A stretch of 64,000 nucleotides of DNA from Streptomyces zagrosensis. GTDB taxonomy: Bacteria > Actinomycetota > Actinomycetes > Streptomycetales > Streptomycetaceae. The stretch lies in contig NZ_JACHJL010000008.1 of NCBI RefSeq assembly GCF_014203645.1, positions 186,001 to 250,000 of the forward strand. Reading direction: 5' to 3'. The notes below the pieces were generated by a model, which saw only the letters and a program-made list of their open reading frames with translations, had not been told where the DNA came from and did no database searches. The translations under genes and the position numbers were made by a program. Shown in pieces: positions 35,639 to 44,236 of this stretch (position 1 is its first letter; each line of letters starts with the position of its first letter).

Positions 35639-36169
35639 GTGAGCAGTCTCAACAAAGGGCTGAAGAAGGTCGAGGTGGCCCTCAAGTGGGACCCCAGCCC
35701 CGCGGGCGAACCGGTCAATGATCTCGACATCATCGCGGCGACCTATTCCGCCGATGCGCCGTACGGGAAACCCGGGTACCTCGTGCACTTCGGCAGCCGC
35801 TCGCCCGATGGCACCATCACCTTGAACCGGGACAGCCAGACCGGTCAGGGCTTTGGCATGGACGAGGTCATGACGTTGGAGCTCGACCGGCTCGCGGACT
35901 CGTACGTGCGGGTCGTGGTCGGCGTGGTCATCCAACAAGGTGGCGGCCGAAAGACGTTCGGAGAGGTGGAGAGCACCCTCATCCAGATACAGGAGCGGTA
36001 TACCACCCTCGTACACAATGACTTTTCCGGTGTTCCGGAGGCCACGGCGGCCACCATCGCGGAAATTTTCCGGGACGAGTCGGGAGAATGGGAGCTTCGG
36101 GAGATCGTGCAGGGCTTCGACACCGAGCCCGTGGGATTCGCGGAGCTGATGGGCCAGCGGATTCCCTGA
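35639..36169 (+). CDS. TerD-family protein
   Basis: 176 residues with the TerD Ca2+-binding fold: VEVALKWDPSPAGEPVNDLD (the Asp-rich loop), a SPDGTITLNRDSQTG strand and ESTLIQIQERYTTLVHNDFS. TerD proteins belong to tellurite/stress-resistance modules and streptomycetes carry several copies linked to development. The GTG at 35639 has GGAAGGGAA about 5 nt upstream. No terB/terC genes lie beside it, so it is an orphan copy. Function in this context is not established. Confidence 0.87.
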   Translation: MSSLNKGLKKVEVALKWDPSPAGEPVNDLDIIAATYSADAPYGKPGYLVHFGSRSPDGTITLNRDSQTGQGFGMDEVMTLELDRLADSYVRVVVGVVIQQGGGRKTFGEVESTLIQIQERYTTLVHNDFSGVPEATAATIAEIFRDESGEWELREIVQGFDTEPVGFAELMGQRIP

Positions 36170-36219
36170 GCCGACTGCGGACATCTTCCCGGGCCGAATG
36201 CGTCAGCCCACCATCTTGG

Positions 36220-36807
36220 TCACAGACCCTTGCGGGCCGCGTAGTGTCGCGCGGCCCGCACTCTGTTTCCGCACTTCGTGGTGCACCAGCGGCGGGCCGC
36301 GTGCGAGCGCAGAAACCAGCGAGTACAGCCGCGCGCCCCGCACTCCGCGAGTTGGGCGGCGTCCTGGCCGATCAGCAGCTCCGTACCGTCCTCGGCGAGG
36401 AGCGAAAGCGCGGCACCGGCCGGATTGCCGGAGTCCGGTTCATCGGCACGGCGTGGCTCGCCGGCGATCCACACCAGCCGAGGCGTGGGAGGCGCCGCGG
36501 CGAGCGAGGCGTTCAGCGTGTCCAGGCTCGCCTGCGGGGGCGCGGTGTGCGCCGCGTAGGCCGTGAACAGCTCGCGTAGCGCCTCGCGCAGCGAACGGAG
36601 CCTGCCAAGCTGCCGGCCGGCCAACGCGACGCGGTCTGGTAGCAGTTCATGTCGCACCAACCACAGGTGCGCGGCCTCCGTGTCCTCCAACAGGTCCACC
36701 GGGCCATGGCTCACCGTGAAGCGCGTGTTCACCAGGGCGAGCGAGGCGAAGCGCTCCTCGCCGGGCACCGGGAGCTGATGGAGGTAGTACGGGGCATCGC
36801 TATCCAT
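36220..36807 (-). CDS. CGNR zinc-finger (stress-induced transcription regulator) protein
   Basis: 195 residues. N-terminal ABATE-type domain (FASLALVNTRFTVSHGPVDL) and a C-terminal CGNR zinc finger: CGARGCTRWFLRSHAARRWC followed by TTKCGNRVRAARHY, giving the four cysteines and the CGNR box. The family is thought to bind DNA. It is divergent from the SufS-like gene, and the 72-nt gap beyond the CGNR start holds a CCGTGAG/CTCACGG inverted repeat that may be its operator. The start ATG is at 36807. Confidence 0.88.
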   Translation of the reverse strand: MDSDAPYYLHQLPVPGEERFASLALVNTRFTVSHGPVDLLEDTEAAHLWLVRHELLPDRVALAGRQLGRLRSLREALRELFTAYAAHTAPPQASLDTLNASLAAAPPTPRLVWIAGEPRRADEPDSGNPAGAALSLLAEDGTELLIGQDAAQLAECGARGCTRWFLRSHAARRWCTTKCGNRVRAARHYAARKGL

Positions 36808-36833
36808 CGCCTCATGGTAACGGTTGCACTTCC

Positions 36834-36861
36834 CCGTGAGGAGGTCTAGCTTTTCTCACGG
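36834..36861. promoter_or_regulatory. CCGTGAG-n14-CTCACGG inverted repeat
   Basis: Perfect 7-bp arms between divergent CGNR and sufS-like genes, with another CGTGAGA copy at 36889. An AT-rich TAAATAATATG stretch that could be the desulfurase -10 region follows directly. Confidence 0.55.
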
Positions 36862-36903
36862 TAAATAATATGAGAGTGCGTGAGAACTCAGGGGGTCCCC
36901 ACC

Positions 36904-38169
36904 GTGGCCATCGACGTTGACAAGCTCCGCGACGACTTTCCGATCCTGCAACGGACGATGGACAGCGGTGCGCGGCTCGTCTACTTGGACTCGGGCGCCA
37001 CCACCCACAAGCCCCTTCAAGTGCTGGACGCAGAACGCGACTTCTATCTGACCCGCAACGCCGCCGTGCACCGGGGTGCGCATCAACTCGCCCAGGAAGC
37101 TACGGAGGCGTACGAGGATGCTCGGCACACCGTCGCGGGCTTCATCGGTGCGGCCGATGACGAGATCGTGTTCACCAAGAACGCCACCGAGGGCATCAAT
37201 GTCGTCGCCTACGGGCTGGGCAACGCGCTCGCGGACAACGGCGGTGGCGACACGGGAATCTCGCCCATTGGCCCTGGCGACAAAATCGTGGTCACGGAGA
37301 TGGAGCACCACGCCAACCTGGTGCCCTGGCAACAACTCGCCGCGCGGACCGGCGCCAAACTCGACTGGTTCCGGCTGACCGATGAGGGGCGTTTGGACCT
37401 GGATGACCTGGACCGGTTGGTCGATGAGAGCACCCGAGTGGTGGCCGTCAGCCATCAGTCCAATGTCCTGGGCACCATCAACCCGCTGCGAACGATCGCT
37501 GATCGGGCGCACGCGGTGGGCGCGTATCTGGTGGTGGACGCCGCTCAGTCGGTGCCGCACCGCCCCGTTGACGTCACCGCGCTCGGGGCCGATTTCCTGG
37601 CCTTTTCCGGGCATAAGATGCTCGGCCCCAGCGGGGTGGGCGTGCTGTGGGGCCGCCGGGAACTCCTTACCGCCCTGCCGCCCTTTCTGACCGGCGGGTC
37701 GATGATCGAGGTCGTCGAGATGGATCACTCGACGTTCTTGCCGCCGCCGCAGCGCTTCGAGGCGGGCGTGCCGATGGCGGCTCAGGCGGTGGGGCTCGGC
37801 GCCGCCGTGCACTACCTACAGGCGCTTGGCATGGACGAGGTCGCGGCACACGAGGACGCACTGACCGCCCGCGCCCTGGAGTTGCTGGGCGAGATCCCGG
37901 GCGTACGCATCATCGGCCCGCGCGACCTCACCGATCGGGGCTCGGCCGTGTCGTTCACCGTGGACGGCGTCCATCCGCACGACGTCGGGCAGGTGCTGGA
38001 CGAACGCGGCATCGCCGTGCGCGTGGGTCATCACTGCGCGCGCCCCATCGTCCGCCGCTTCGGCATTCCGGCCACCACCCGGGCGACGTTCTACGTGTAC
38101 AACACGCTAGGCGAGGTGGACGCGCTGGCGAACGGGGTACGCGCGGCCCAGGCGTACTTCCGGTCGTAA
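36904..38169 (+). CDS. SufS-like cysteine desulfurase
   Basis: 421 residues, a class V PLP enzyme. Lys238 in LAFSGHKMLGPSG should hold the cofactor and Cys378 in RVGHHCARP is the sulfane-accepting cysteine; YLDSGATTHKP and KNATEGINVVAYG are group II (SufS) marks. It would remove sulfur from cysteine for Fe-S cluster or other sulfur transfer. No suf scaffold genes are next to it, so it is probably an extra copy outside the main suf operon. The GTG at 36904 (GGGGG 8 nt upstream) is preferred to a GTG eight codons earlier. The divergent CGNR regulator may control it. Confidence 0.92.
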   Translation: MAIDVDKLRDDFPILQRTMDSGARLVYLDSGATTHKPLQVLDAERDFYLTRNAAVHRGAHQLAQEATEAYEDARHTVAGFIGAADDEIVFTKNATEGINVVAYGLGNALADNGGGDTGISPIGPGDKIVVTEMEHHANLVPWQQLAARTGAKLDWFRLTDEGRLDLDDLDRLVDESTRVVAVSHQSNVLGTINPLRTIADRAHAVGAYLVVDAAQSVPHRPVDVTALGADFLAFSGHKMLGPSGVGVLWGRRELLTALPPFLTGGSMIEVVEMDHSTFLPPPQRFEAGVPMAAQAVGLGAAVHYLQALGMDEVAAHEDALTARALELLGEIPGVRIIGPRDLTDRGSAVSFTVDGVHPHDVGQVLDERGIAVRVGHHCARPIVRRFGIPATTRATFYVYNTLGEVDALANGVRAAQAYFRS

Positions 38170-38344
38170 CGCGTGGCAGCGCGATCTGCCGCACTCGTGA
38201 CAGTGCAACCTCCGCCGGCAGAATCCGTTGGGCCGACACGTCCTCAGATGCTGGCTCCCACTGCGGGTGTTGGTCATCCTGTTCACGTCAAGGTCCGTGC
38301 ACCGAGCCGGACCTGATGGAGTGTCACTTCATACGGGGGGTCGC

Positions 38345-39355
38345 GTGAAGTCGCCTGCACAACTCAAGCTGGGCGAGTTACATCAAGTCAACGTGCGTGT
38401 TGCCACGCATCCTGGGCTTTCGGTGCGCTCGCTGATCTCGGACGTGCTCGGAGGTCCGCCCCAGGGCGTGCCACCGCGCATCCGCCGAATGATCCTGGCC
38501 GCGCTGCCGCCCGGCGCCGCGCGGCTGATCCGCTCGCTGTTCGCCGCCAGTCATTCGCCCATGCCCTGCGGCCTCACATCGGCGCTGGACCCGTTCGCGG
38601 CAGGTGGCATGGAGGCACAGCTTGAGCGCATCCGCGAGCTGTCGTCGGATGCCGTTCTCCAACAGGTGACCGAGCACTTCGGAGGTGAGCCACCCGTCGT
38701 GTGGAGGCGGCTGTTCGAACACCCCCGGGTCTTCTCGGCCGCATCGGCCAGCGTCCACGAGGCGATCTGGCGGGTGTACGCACCGATCTGGCACCGCACC
38801 GCGGCGCTTCGGGACCGGGAGACCGAGCGGATCGGAACCGCGCTGGTCACCAACCGCCTCGACCTCATCCTCTCGGACCTCGGCGCGGGTTGCCGACTCG
38901 ACGGCTCCACCTTGCACTTCACTGATGGGGCCCGGCTGCACCAGGGCCCGAATCCCCCCACGCTGTCGGAGCGCGATGACAGGCTGCTGGTGCTCGCACC
39001 GCTTGTCTCCGGTACCACGGCGCTGGCGGGCTGCACGCTGGGCGCCGACAACATCCGGATCGGGTATGCGCCGTCCGGCCTGACGCACGCCTGGGAGAGC
39101 GAGGACCTGCCGGCACCGGCCGCCGATCCGCTGGTGTTGGTGCTGGGCGAGCAGCGGGCGGCGATCTTGCGGCACGGCAGCCGTGACGCCACCATGACCG
39201 AGATCGCCAACCATCTCGGCTGCTCCCCGGCGACGGCCACGTACCACTGCGGGCAACTGGAGCGCGCCGGGCTCGTGCTACGGGTGCGTCAGGGCCGCAC
39301 CGTGCGATTGCGTCTGGCCACCCGGGGCGCGGAGCTGCTCGACCTGCTGCTGTGA
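38345..39355 (+). CDS. ArsR-type winged-helix transcriptional regulator
   Basis: 336 residues. The C-terminal 70 residues are an ArsR-like helix-turn-helix (TMTEIANHLGCSPATATYHC, then QLERAGLVLRVRQGRTVRLR). The longer N-terminal part (SLISDVLGGPPQGVPPRIRR ... FEHPRVFSAASASVHEAIWR) resembles streptomycete proteins annotated as helix-turn-helix domain regulators of unknown ligand. The GTG at 38345 has a G-run upstream. It lies 175 nt after the desulfurase on the same strand. Target unknown. Confidence 0.8.
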   Translation: MKSPAQLKLGELHQVNVRVATHPGLSVRSLISDVLGGPPQGVPPRIRRMILAALPPGAARLIRSLFAASHSPMPCGLTSALDPFAAGGMEAQLERIRELSSDAVLQQVTEHFGGEPPVVWRRLFEHPRVFSAASASVHEAIWRVYAPIWHRTAALRDRETERIGTALVTNRLDLILSDLGAGCRLDGSTLHFTDGARLHQGPNPPTLSERDDRLLVLAPLVSGTTALAGCTLGADNIRIGYAPSGLTHAWESEDLPAPAADPLVLVLGEQRAAILRHGSRDATMTEIANHLGCSPATATYHCGQLERAGLVLRVRQGRTVRLRLATRGAELLDLLL

Positions 39356-39519
39356 GGCTCACCGAGGCTCACAGCGCTGCCGCCGGCCCGCACGGCGCGC
39401 CGCCTGCACGGCCCCTGGGCGCGTGGCGCGCTAGTGCTGTGACTGGGATGGGTTCACCGTGGTCGGAAGATGGCTCACGGGACGAGCGCGTTCCGCGGGG
39501 CGACTGGTATCACTGGTGT

Positions 39520-39897
39520 ATGCAGGAAGAGACCGCACGGTCCGCGATCGACACGTTCATCTCCGCGTTCAACGCCTCGGACGACAGCTATGTGACTGCG
39601 CTGCTCTCCCAGGCCCTCACCTCGGACGTGGTCTTCTGGGGGCCGTTAGGCCGCAGTGAGGGGGTCGAGGCGGTCGAGCGGTTCGTGCTGGACATCCGGC
39701 GCCACCCCGCGGGGACCGGCACAATGGTGCGCTGTTCGGCGGTGGACATGCCGGACGAGTGGGCCCGGTACCAGTGGGTCTTCACGACGCCGGATGGGGG
39801 CCCCCGCCTGGCGGGAACGGACGTCGTCCATCTGCGGCGGAGCCTCATCGACCAGGTCATCGTCTTCGCAGGGGAGATCGAGCCGTCCGCCTCCTGA
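39520..39897 (+). CDS. SnoaL/NTF2-like protein inside IS ends
   Basis: 125 residues forming a cone-shaped SnoaL-like/NTF2 fold: ARSAIDTFISAFNASDDSYV, VFWGPLGRSEGVEAVERFVL and VFTTPDGGPRLAGTDVVHL. Such small proteins are isomerases, cyclases or binding domains; no catalytic set is clear enough to assign a reaction. The ATG at 39520 follows the left IS end by 77 nt. It lies within terminal inverted repeats, which raises the chance of mobility. Function unknown. Confidence 0.75.
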   Translation: MQEETARSAIDTFISAFNASDDSYVTALLSQALTSDVVFWGPLGRSEGVEAVERFVLDIRRHPAGTGTMVRCSAVDMPDEWARYQWVFTTPDGGPRLAGTDVVHLRRSLIDQVIVFAGEIEPSAS

Positions 39898-40049
39898 GCC
39901 ATTCTCCGCTGGCGCTGTCCTTCCCCTGAACCGGTTCGGTTCGGGGCTCCGGGTCTGCCCACCGAGATCATCTTCACAACGCTTCGGTCGTCCACGCTTG
40001 GCCACGAGCGGACCGATGATGCGCTGTGGCTGTGTAAGTTCGCGAATGG

Positions 40050-40289
40050 TCAGGCTGCGGTGTTGAGGGGGCGTCCGCCCCAACGGATGCCCTTCTCGCT
40101 TCGGATGCGAGCGCGTTTCTTGGCGTTGGGTGGCCAGGACATCACGGTGGCGGGCGTTGGGGTTGCGCCAGCGTAGATAGGCGTGCAGGGCTCGTGTCTG
40201 CACCGTGTGGTGGGGGTGGTTGGAGTTGTGGCTGCGACCGCGGCCCATTCCTGGTCGGTCAGTCTGCGCACGCGGACAGGCGCAGCCAC
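40050..40289 (-). pseudogene. IS630-family transposase remnant, internally deleted and frameshifted
   Basis: Starts VAAPVRVRRLTDQE, the usual N-terminus of streptomycete IS630 transposases, then jumps within a few codons to C-terminal sequence. AYLRWRNPNARHRDVLATQ is read in one frame and KKRARIRSEKGIRWGGRP in another. The helix-turn-helix and DDE core are missing, so it cannot transpose by itself. Confidence 0.75.
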
Positions 40290-40372
40290 CGCGCCTCCAG
40301 CGGTTGGATCGGACGTCACCGCACATCCAACCGCCACGACAACCAACCCGGCGAACCTGTGCGGTCACAGCA

Positions 40373-41362
40373 CTAGCGGGAGGTCCCCGCGGCGCCGGAG
40401 GTGACGGCTTCCTTCGGTACGTACGCCACCCATACCGGTCCGCGGGCGAAGGCGAGCCGGTCGCCATCGGGCGTGCTGAACTCCGTGCCGCGGGTCGCGG
40501 ACGGGCGGCTCCAGCGGGCCTTGTGGGTCTTGCCCTCGCGCAGCACCAGCGCCGGGCCCGAGCCAGTGGTGTCGGTGTACGGCGTTGCGCTGCCGGAGCG
40601 GTCGTGGAAGCGGGAGGGCTTGATGGTGACGCCTTGCACCACGACGGTCGCCGGTCCGCGTCCCTTGGCGTCGGCAACCGGCACGGCGGCGCCGTCCATC
40701 GACACTCGCCAGCGCTCGCGCTCGCCCGACCAGGCGAAGGAAATGGCCGCGGCCGGATAGCGGACGGTGTACGAGGGGGTCGCACGGCCGCCCTTGGGTG
40801 GCGCGCCGAAGCGGAAGCCGATGTCCTTGGCATCATCGGCTTCGGACGCGGCGGCCAGCGCGCGTTCCGGCCGCAGATACAGGTTGTGCGGCGCTGGACG
40901 GTCCTGGCTGCGGGTGTAGCCATCGGGGAGCCGCTCCGGCGGCACCGTGTGCGCCGCCGCCGCCTTGAGCAGCGGCAGCAGCTTCGACTGCGCGCCGGAG
41001 TAGGCGAACGCCGGCCGGCCGAACTGGCGCAACAGCTCAAGGTCGGTTTCGCGGGCGCTGCGGACCGGGCCGATGGTTGAGGGCAGCTGGGAGGAGTAGA
41101 CGGCCATCAGCCGAGAAAGTCCGGCCTCCACGCGCTCGACGTAGACGATGTCGGCCATGGCGAGCCCGCTCTGCGGCCGTGCCGCACCGACATTGTCGAT
41201 CTTCACCGCGAGCACGGGGGCATCGCGGGCCTTGAGTCCGGTGAACGGAGAAGTGCCGTCCTGCGGCGGCCCCCCGTCGTCGTTACAGCCGGCCACGGCC
41301 AAGGCGAGGGCGGTCGTCGCTGCGGCGCACAGCGCTACCACCCGGCGTTGCTTCTTCTCCAC
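40373..41362 (-). CDS. DUF3048-domain (YerB-like) lipoprotein
   Basis: 329 residues. Signal peptide with lipobox LAVAGC, so it is membrane-anchored outside. DUF3048 features: LAVKIDNVGAARPQSGLAMA, DIVYVERVEAGLSRLMAVY and GPVRSARETDLELLRQFGRP, followed by RPAPHNLYL. The family (Bacillus YerB type) has no proven role. The stop TAG lies within the CTAG at the end of the degenerate IS element, so the last residues could have been changed by insertion. ATG at 41362. Confidence 0.87.
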   Translation of the reverse strand: MEKKQRRVVALCAAATTALALAVAGCNDDGGPPQDGTSPFTGLKARDAPVLAVKIDNVGAARPQSGLAMADIVYVERVEAGLSRLMAVYSSQLPSTIGPVRSARETDLELLRQFGRPAFAYSGAQSKLLPLLKAAAAHTVPPERLPDGYTRSQDRPAPHNLYLRPERALAAASEADDAKDIGFRFGAPPKGGRATPSYTVRYPAAAISFAWSGERERWRVSMDGAAVPVADAKGRGPATVVVQGVTIKPSRFHDRSGSATPYTDTTGSGPALVLREGKTHKARWSRPSATRGTEFSTPDGDRLAFARGPVWVAYVPKEAVTSGAAGTSR

Positions 41363-41429
41363 CGCAGCTCTCTTCTTCCGTGAGTTCCGCTCTAGGAGAC
41401 CTCATCTGGAGCTGCCTCGCCAGTGGAAC

Positions 41430-41936
41430 TCACCCATCTCCGGCGGAAGGTGCTGTCTGGGTGTCGGGCCGGGGCTTCGTCCGGTGGTGAGAGGGGATCA
41501 GACTGGCGATGGGGGCCCCTATCGTCGCTCGCGCCGTGCCGTTGGGCGCGCGTCCCGCGACCGGCTGCGGGTCGAGCGGCGCCCCCGCGGCGGAGCGGGC
41601 CTCGCGCAGCGAGCCGTGGACCTGGAAGGCGCCGTGCAGTCCGGTCAGCCGCAGCATCTTGAGGGCCAGCGGCCGGGTGGCCACCACGCGCAGTCGGCGT
41701 CCCCTGGCAACCAGCCGTTCGTGCAGCGCACACAGCATGCCAAGGCCGCTGCAATCCATGAAGGTCACCGGCCGCAGGTCCACGATGACCTCCTGGCCCT
41801 GCACGGCGGTCAGCCGGCGCAGCCGGGGCGCGAGTGACTCGGCGGCCACGATATCGATCTCTCCCTGAAGCTCGACGACGGTGATCGTACCGTCGTACCA
41901 GCATCTCGCTTGAAACTCGGAATGCCACTGGCGCAT
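41430..41936 (-). CDS. STAS-domain anti-sigma-factor antagonist
   Basis: 168 residues; the first 110 form a STAS domain of the SpoIIAA/BldG/RsbV type: ITVVELQGEIDIVAAESLAP and VIVDLRPVTFMDCSGLGMLC, with the phosphorylatable Ser of DCSGLG. The C-terminal 55 residues are a disordered Ala/Pro tail. It would bind an anti-sigma kinase when dephosphorylated. No anti-sigma factor is adjacent, so its partner is elsewhere. ATG at 41936. Confidence 0.87.
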   Translation of the reverse strand: MRQWHSEFQARCWYDGTITVVELQGEIDIVAAESLAPRLRRLTAVQGQEVIVDLRPVTFMDCSGLGMLCALHERLVARGRRLRVVATRPLALKMLRLTGLHGAFQVHGSLREARSAAGAPLDPQPVAGRAPNGTARATIGAPIASLIPSHHRTKPRPDTQTAPSAGDG

Positions 41937-43106
41937 GAGATGCCCTCATCGCTGTCGGTGCGTCCTCGGTTAGACGGTGAACCGTCGGTGCGTGCCAAGA
42001 CCACTGGGCCTCGACACGCGGCATACGTGCGGTGGGGGACGGTAGTCGCTGGGGGTAGGGCGACACCGGTGTTCACACTATTGCCGTTGTCACGTGCGAC
42101 TACACCGCCGTTTACCGGCCAACTCCGAATCTACAACTGCATGGCGTTTTTTGGCTCGCCCCGCCGGAGATGACGTTTCCTGACAGCGCTTGCACAGCCT
42201 GCCTCGAAGATCACCTGTGAGCTGGCGGATTGTCACCGAAACCGCCGTGACCGCCCTCATGTTCGCCGCCGCGCCGGTGAGAGCGCTGTGCTGACACGGC
42301 CGCGCACGCCTTGGCCACCCCGCGCACGGTGCGGGCCCGGCTCGTTGTGCAGGGGCCGTGTCGGCGCCGTGCCGGCCCGGGGGAAAGCGCCGACACCACA
42401 GCGCGGGAAGTCGTCATGGCCAATCAACTGGCTTGTTTCTGTCCGCTCTCCGGTACAGCGCAGCCGACCTGCCGGGCGGTGCACGGACGGCGCTACCCAC
42501 GGTGTGGCCGCCTCCGAAGGGGCGCCGCCGGCTCCCGCCTTGCGGCATCGTCGCAGCACGGGGCGCATGGAGGCGCCACCGTGGCAGGCGCGTACCGCCG
42601 CGTACGCCTGTTGCAATCCGGCTGCCCGACGAGGGCCTGACGGCCTGCCAAGAAAGAGCTAGCCGTGGCGGTGAGCCTCGCACCCGGGGCAAGCGTGACG
42701 GCGAGCGGTGCGCGGTGCGGCGCCCCGGCGCTGCTGCCGGCGCTGCTGAAGCCTGCCCCGGGCGGGGCACCATTTGGGGGGGGATGGCCGGGCAGAGGAA
42801 ACGCCGATTCTCTCGCGCGCGCTGGCACCCGGTGGGGCCGCAGGGTCGCTGCGTACGAAGGCGACTTCGGCGTACGCACTCCACCGGCGCGCTCGGATCG
42901 TGGCCCGCACCGTGCGGTTGCGCTACGGCTGCGCTCCCCGCCAAGGGGCCGCCAGCCGACCGCTGAGCGGCCTCGGAGGGCATCACTCATTGGCTGAAAC
43001 CTTTCCCCACACGCATGCCGCCGCGGGCTGAAGCCTCCCGGTGATCCCCCGCCGCGCGGGAAAATCACTGTCGGCATCCGCTATCCGGGACTTAACGTTT
43101 CGGCAT
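41937..43106. other. About 1.2 kb without a convincing gene
   Basis: Open frames on both strands are Arg/Ala/Gly-rich, with no ribosome site, domain or consistent third-position GC bias. An ATG at 42417 (MANQLACFCPLSGTAQ) was considered and left out. No tRNA, rRNA or long inverted repeat was found. It may be decayed coding sequence or an sRNA-bearing region. Confidence 0.45.
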
Positions 43107-43871
43107 ATGGAAATCTCACCGGCTATACCGCGCCTGACCCGACTCACCTTCCATGGCCCGCTGTCAGAGGCGCGCGCCACCCGGATCATCGACCGACTGG
43201 TCCGCAGCGAGCCGCGCAGCGTGCTCGACATCGGCTGCGGATGGGGCGAGTTGCTGCTCCGAACGCTGGAGGCGGCGCCGGCCGCCACCGGCGCCGGCAT
43301 CGACCTCAACGCCGAAGACCTCGCCCGGGGCCGTGCCAACGCCACGGCACGCGGTCTGGCCGAGCGGGTCGCCTTCTACGAAGAGTCTGGCGCCGATACC
43401 GCCCGCGGGCCCGCGGATGTGGTGCTGTGCACCGGCTCAAGCCATGCGCTGAGCGGCGTACAACCGCCCGATCACACCGCCGCCGCGCTCAAGGCACTGC
43501 GCGGCCTGGTCAATCCCGGCGGGCGGGTGCTGCTCGGCGAGGGGTTTTGGCAACGCACCCCCTCCCCCGCCGAACTCGCCGTCATGTGGCCGGACGCCTC
43601 CGCGAATGAATATTTCGGCCTTGCGGACGTGGTCGATCTGGCGGTGGCCGCCGGGTTCCGCCCCGAGTGGATCGAGACGGCGAACAACGACGAGTGGGAG
43701 GAGTTTCAGTCCGCCTACCGGGCCGACCTGGAGGAGTGGCTGGCCGCCCACAGCACCGATCCGGCCGCGGCGAAAGCCCGCGAGCGTGCGGAGCAGCAAC
43801 GGGCCGGCTGGCTGCGCGGCCATGGCGGGGTGCTGGGCCTGGCCTATCTCACGCTGATTCCGGTCGGCTGA
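43107..43871 (+). CDS. Class I SAM-dependent methyltransferase
   Basis: 254 residues from the ATG at 43107. SAM-binding motif I SVLDIGCGWGELLLR, acidic loop TGAGIDLNAEDLARG, motif II region ADVVLCTGSSHAL and LVNPGGRVLLGEGFW. No substrate domain is recognisable. It resembles the methyltransferase-domain proteins of the 25/31 family widespread in actinobacteria, which act on small molecules. A strong hairpin follows 20 nt after the stop. Substrate unknown. Confidence 0.87.
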   Translation: MEISPAIPRLTRLTFHGPLSEARATRIIDRLVRSEPRSVLDIGCGWGELLLRTLEAAPAATGAGIDLNAEDLARGRANATARGLAERVAFYEESGADTARGPADVVLCTGSSHALSGVQPPDHTAAALKALRGLVNPGGRVLLGEGFWQRTPSPAELAVMWPDASANEYFGLADVVDLAVAAGFRPEWIETANNDEWEEFQSAYRADLEEWLAAHSTDPAAAKARERAEQQRAGWLRGHGGVLGLAYLTLIPVG

Positions 43872-43891
43872 CGGGGGCGTCCCCGCGTTCG

Positions 43892-43934
43892 CGCTCGGCT
43901 GGGATGCGGCGCTTCGCCGCATCCCAGCCGAGCG
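43892..43934 (+). terminator. Very long perfect hairpin after the methyltransferase gene
   Basis: Two 20-nt arms (43892-43911 and 43915-43934) are exactly complementary around a 3-nt CTT loop, with CTCGGCTGGGATGCGG at the core of the left arm. It lies 20 nt past the stop and has no T-tract. An unusually stable terminator or a processing signal. Confidence 0.8.
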
Positions 43935-44161
43935 GGAGTTCAGCGGGGCGGGAACGGTGGTGGCCTGTCGCCGGACGGTCAGGGACGTGGTGAAGAAGCG
44001 CGGCACACACCGCGGCGAACGCACCCCTGGCCAGGAGGCCATCACGACCGTCTCGGTGGTCGGGGCGGAGGTGCTGACCGCCGTCTGGGGACGGGTGGGC
44101 ATGGCGCATCCGCCGCAGAAATCGCGGGTAGGAGCTCCACGGCACATAATGAGCAGCGAAA

Positions 44162-44178
44162 CTATCCACTATGGATAG
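44162..44178. promoter_or_regulatory. CTATCCA-CTA-TGGATAG operator candidate for the MerR gene
   Basis: A perfect 7-bp inverted repeat with 3-nt centre, about 58 nt before the chosen MerR start and overlapping an upstream in-frame ATG. MerR proteins usually bind such palindromes in their own promoters. Confidence 0.65.
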
Positions 44179-44236
44179 TGCCACTACTCACTCACATATG
44201 CCAACCGATACCGCCCGGAGATCCAGGAGAGCGCGC

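Larger units (their letters stand above)
39431..40376 (-). mobile_element. Degenerate IS630-type element with perfect 13-bp inverted ends
   Basis: CTAGTGCTGTGAC at 39431-39443 recurs in inverse orientation at 40364-40376; both ends continue with a similar GGTTC(A/G)CCG block, so the terminal repeats are longer and imperfect. CTAG at each outer tip fits a TA/CTAG target site. On the minus strand near the right end lies a collapsed transposase fragment (separate entry). The left part contains an intact NTF2-like gene in place of the rest of the transposase. Either a passenger gene sits within IS ends, or two decayed IS copies flank it. The right end overlaps the stop codon of the DUF3048 gene. 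Confidence 0.65.

Noticed and set aside
42417..42640. Possible small gene starting MANQLACFCPLSG
   Set aside because: No convincing ribosome site, no domain, and the rest is Arg-rich like other non-coding frames.
43437..44147. 236-residue minus-strand frame opposite the methyltransferase
   Set aside because: It mirrors the real gene, carries no domain and reads through the 20-bp hairpin.
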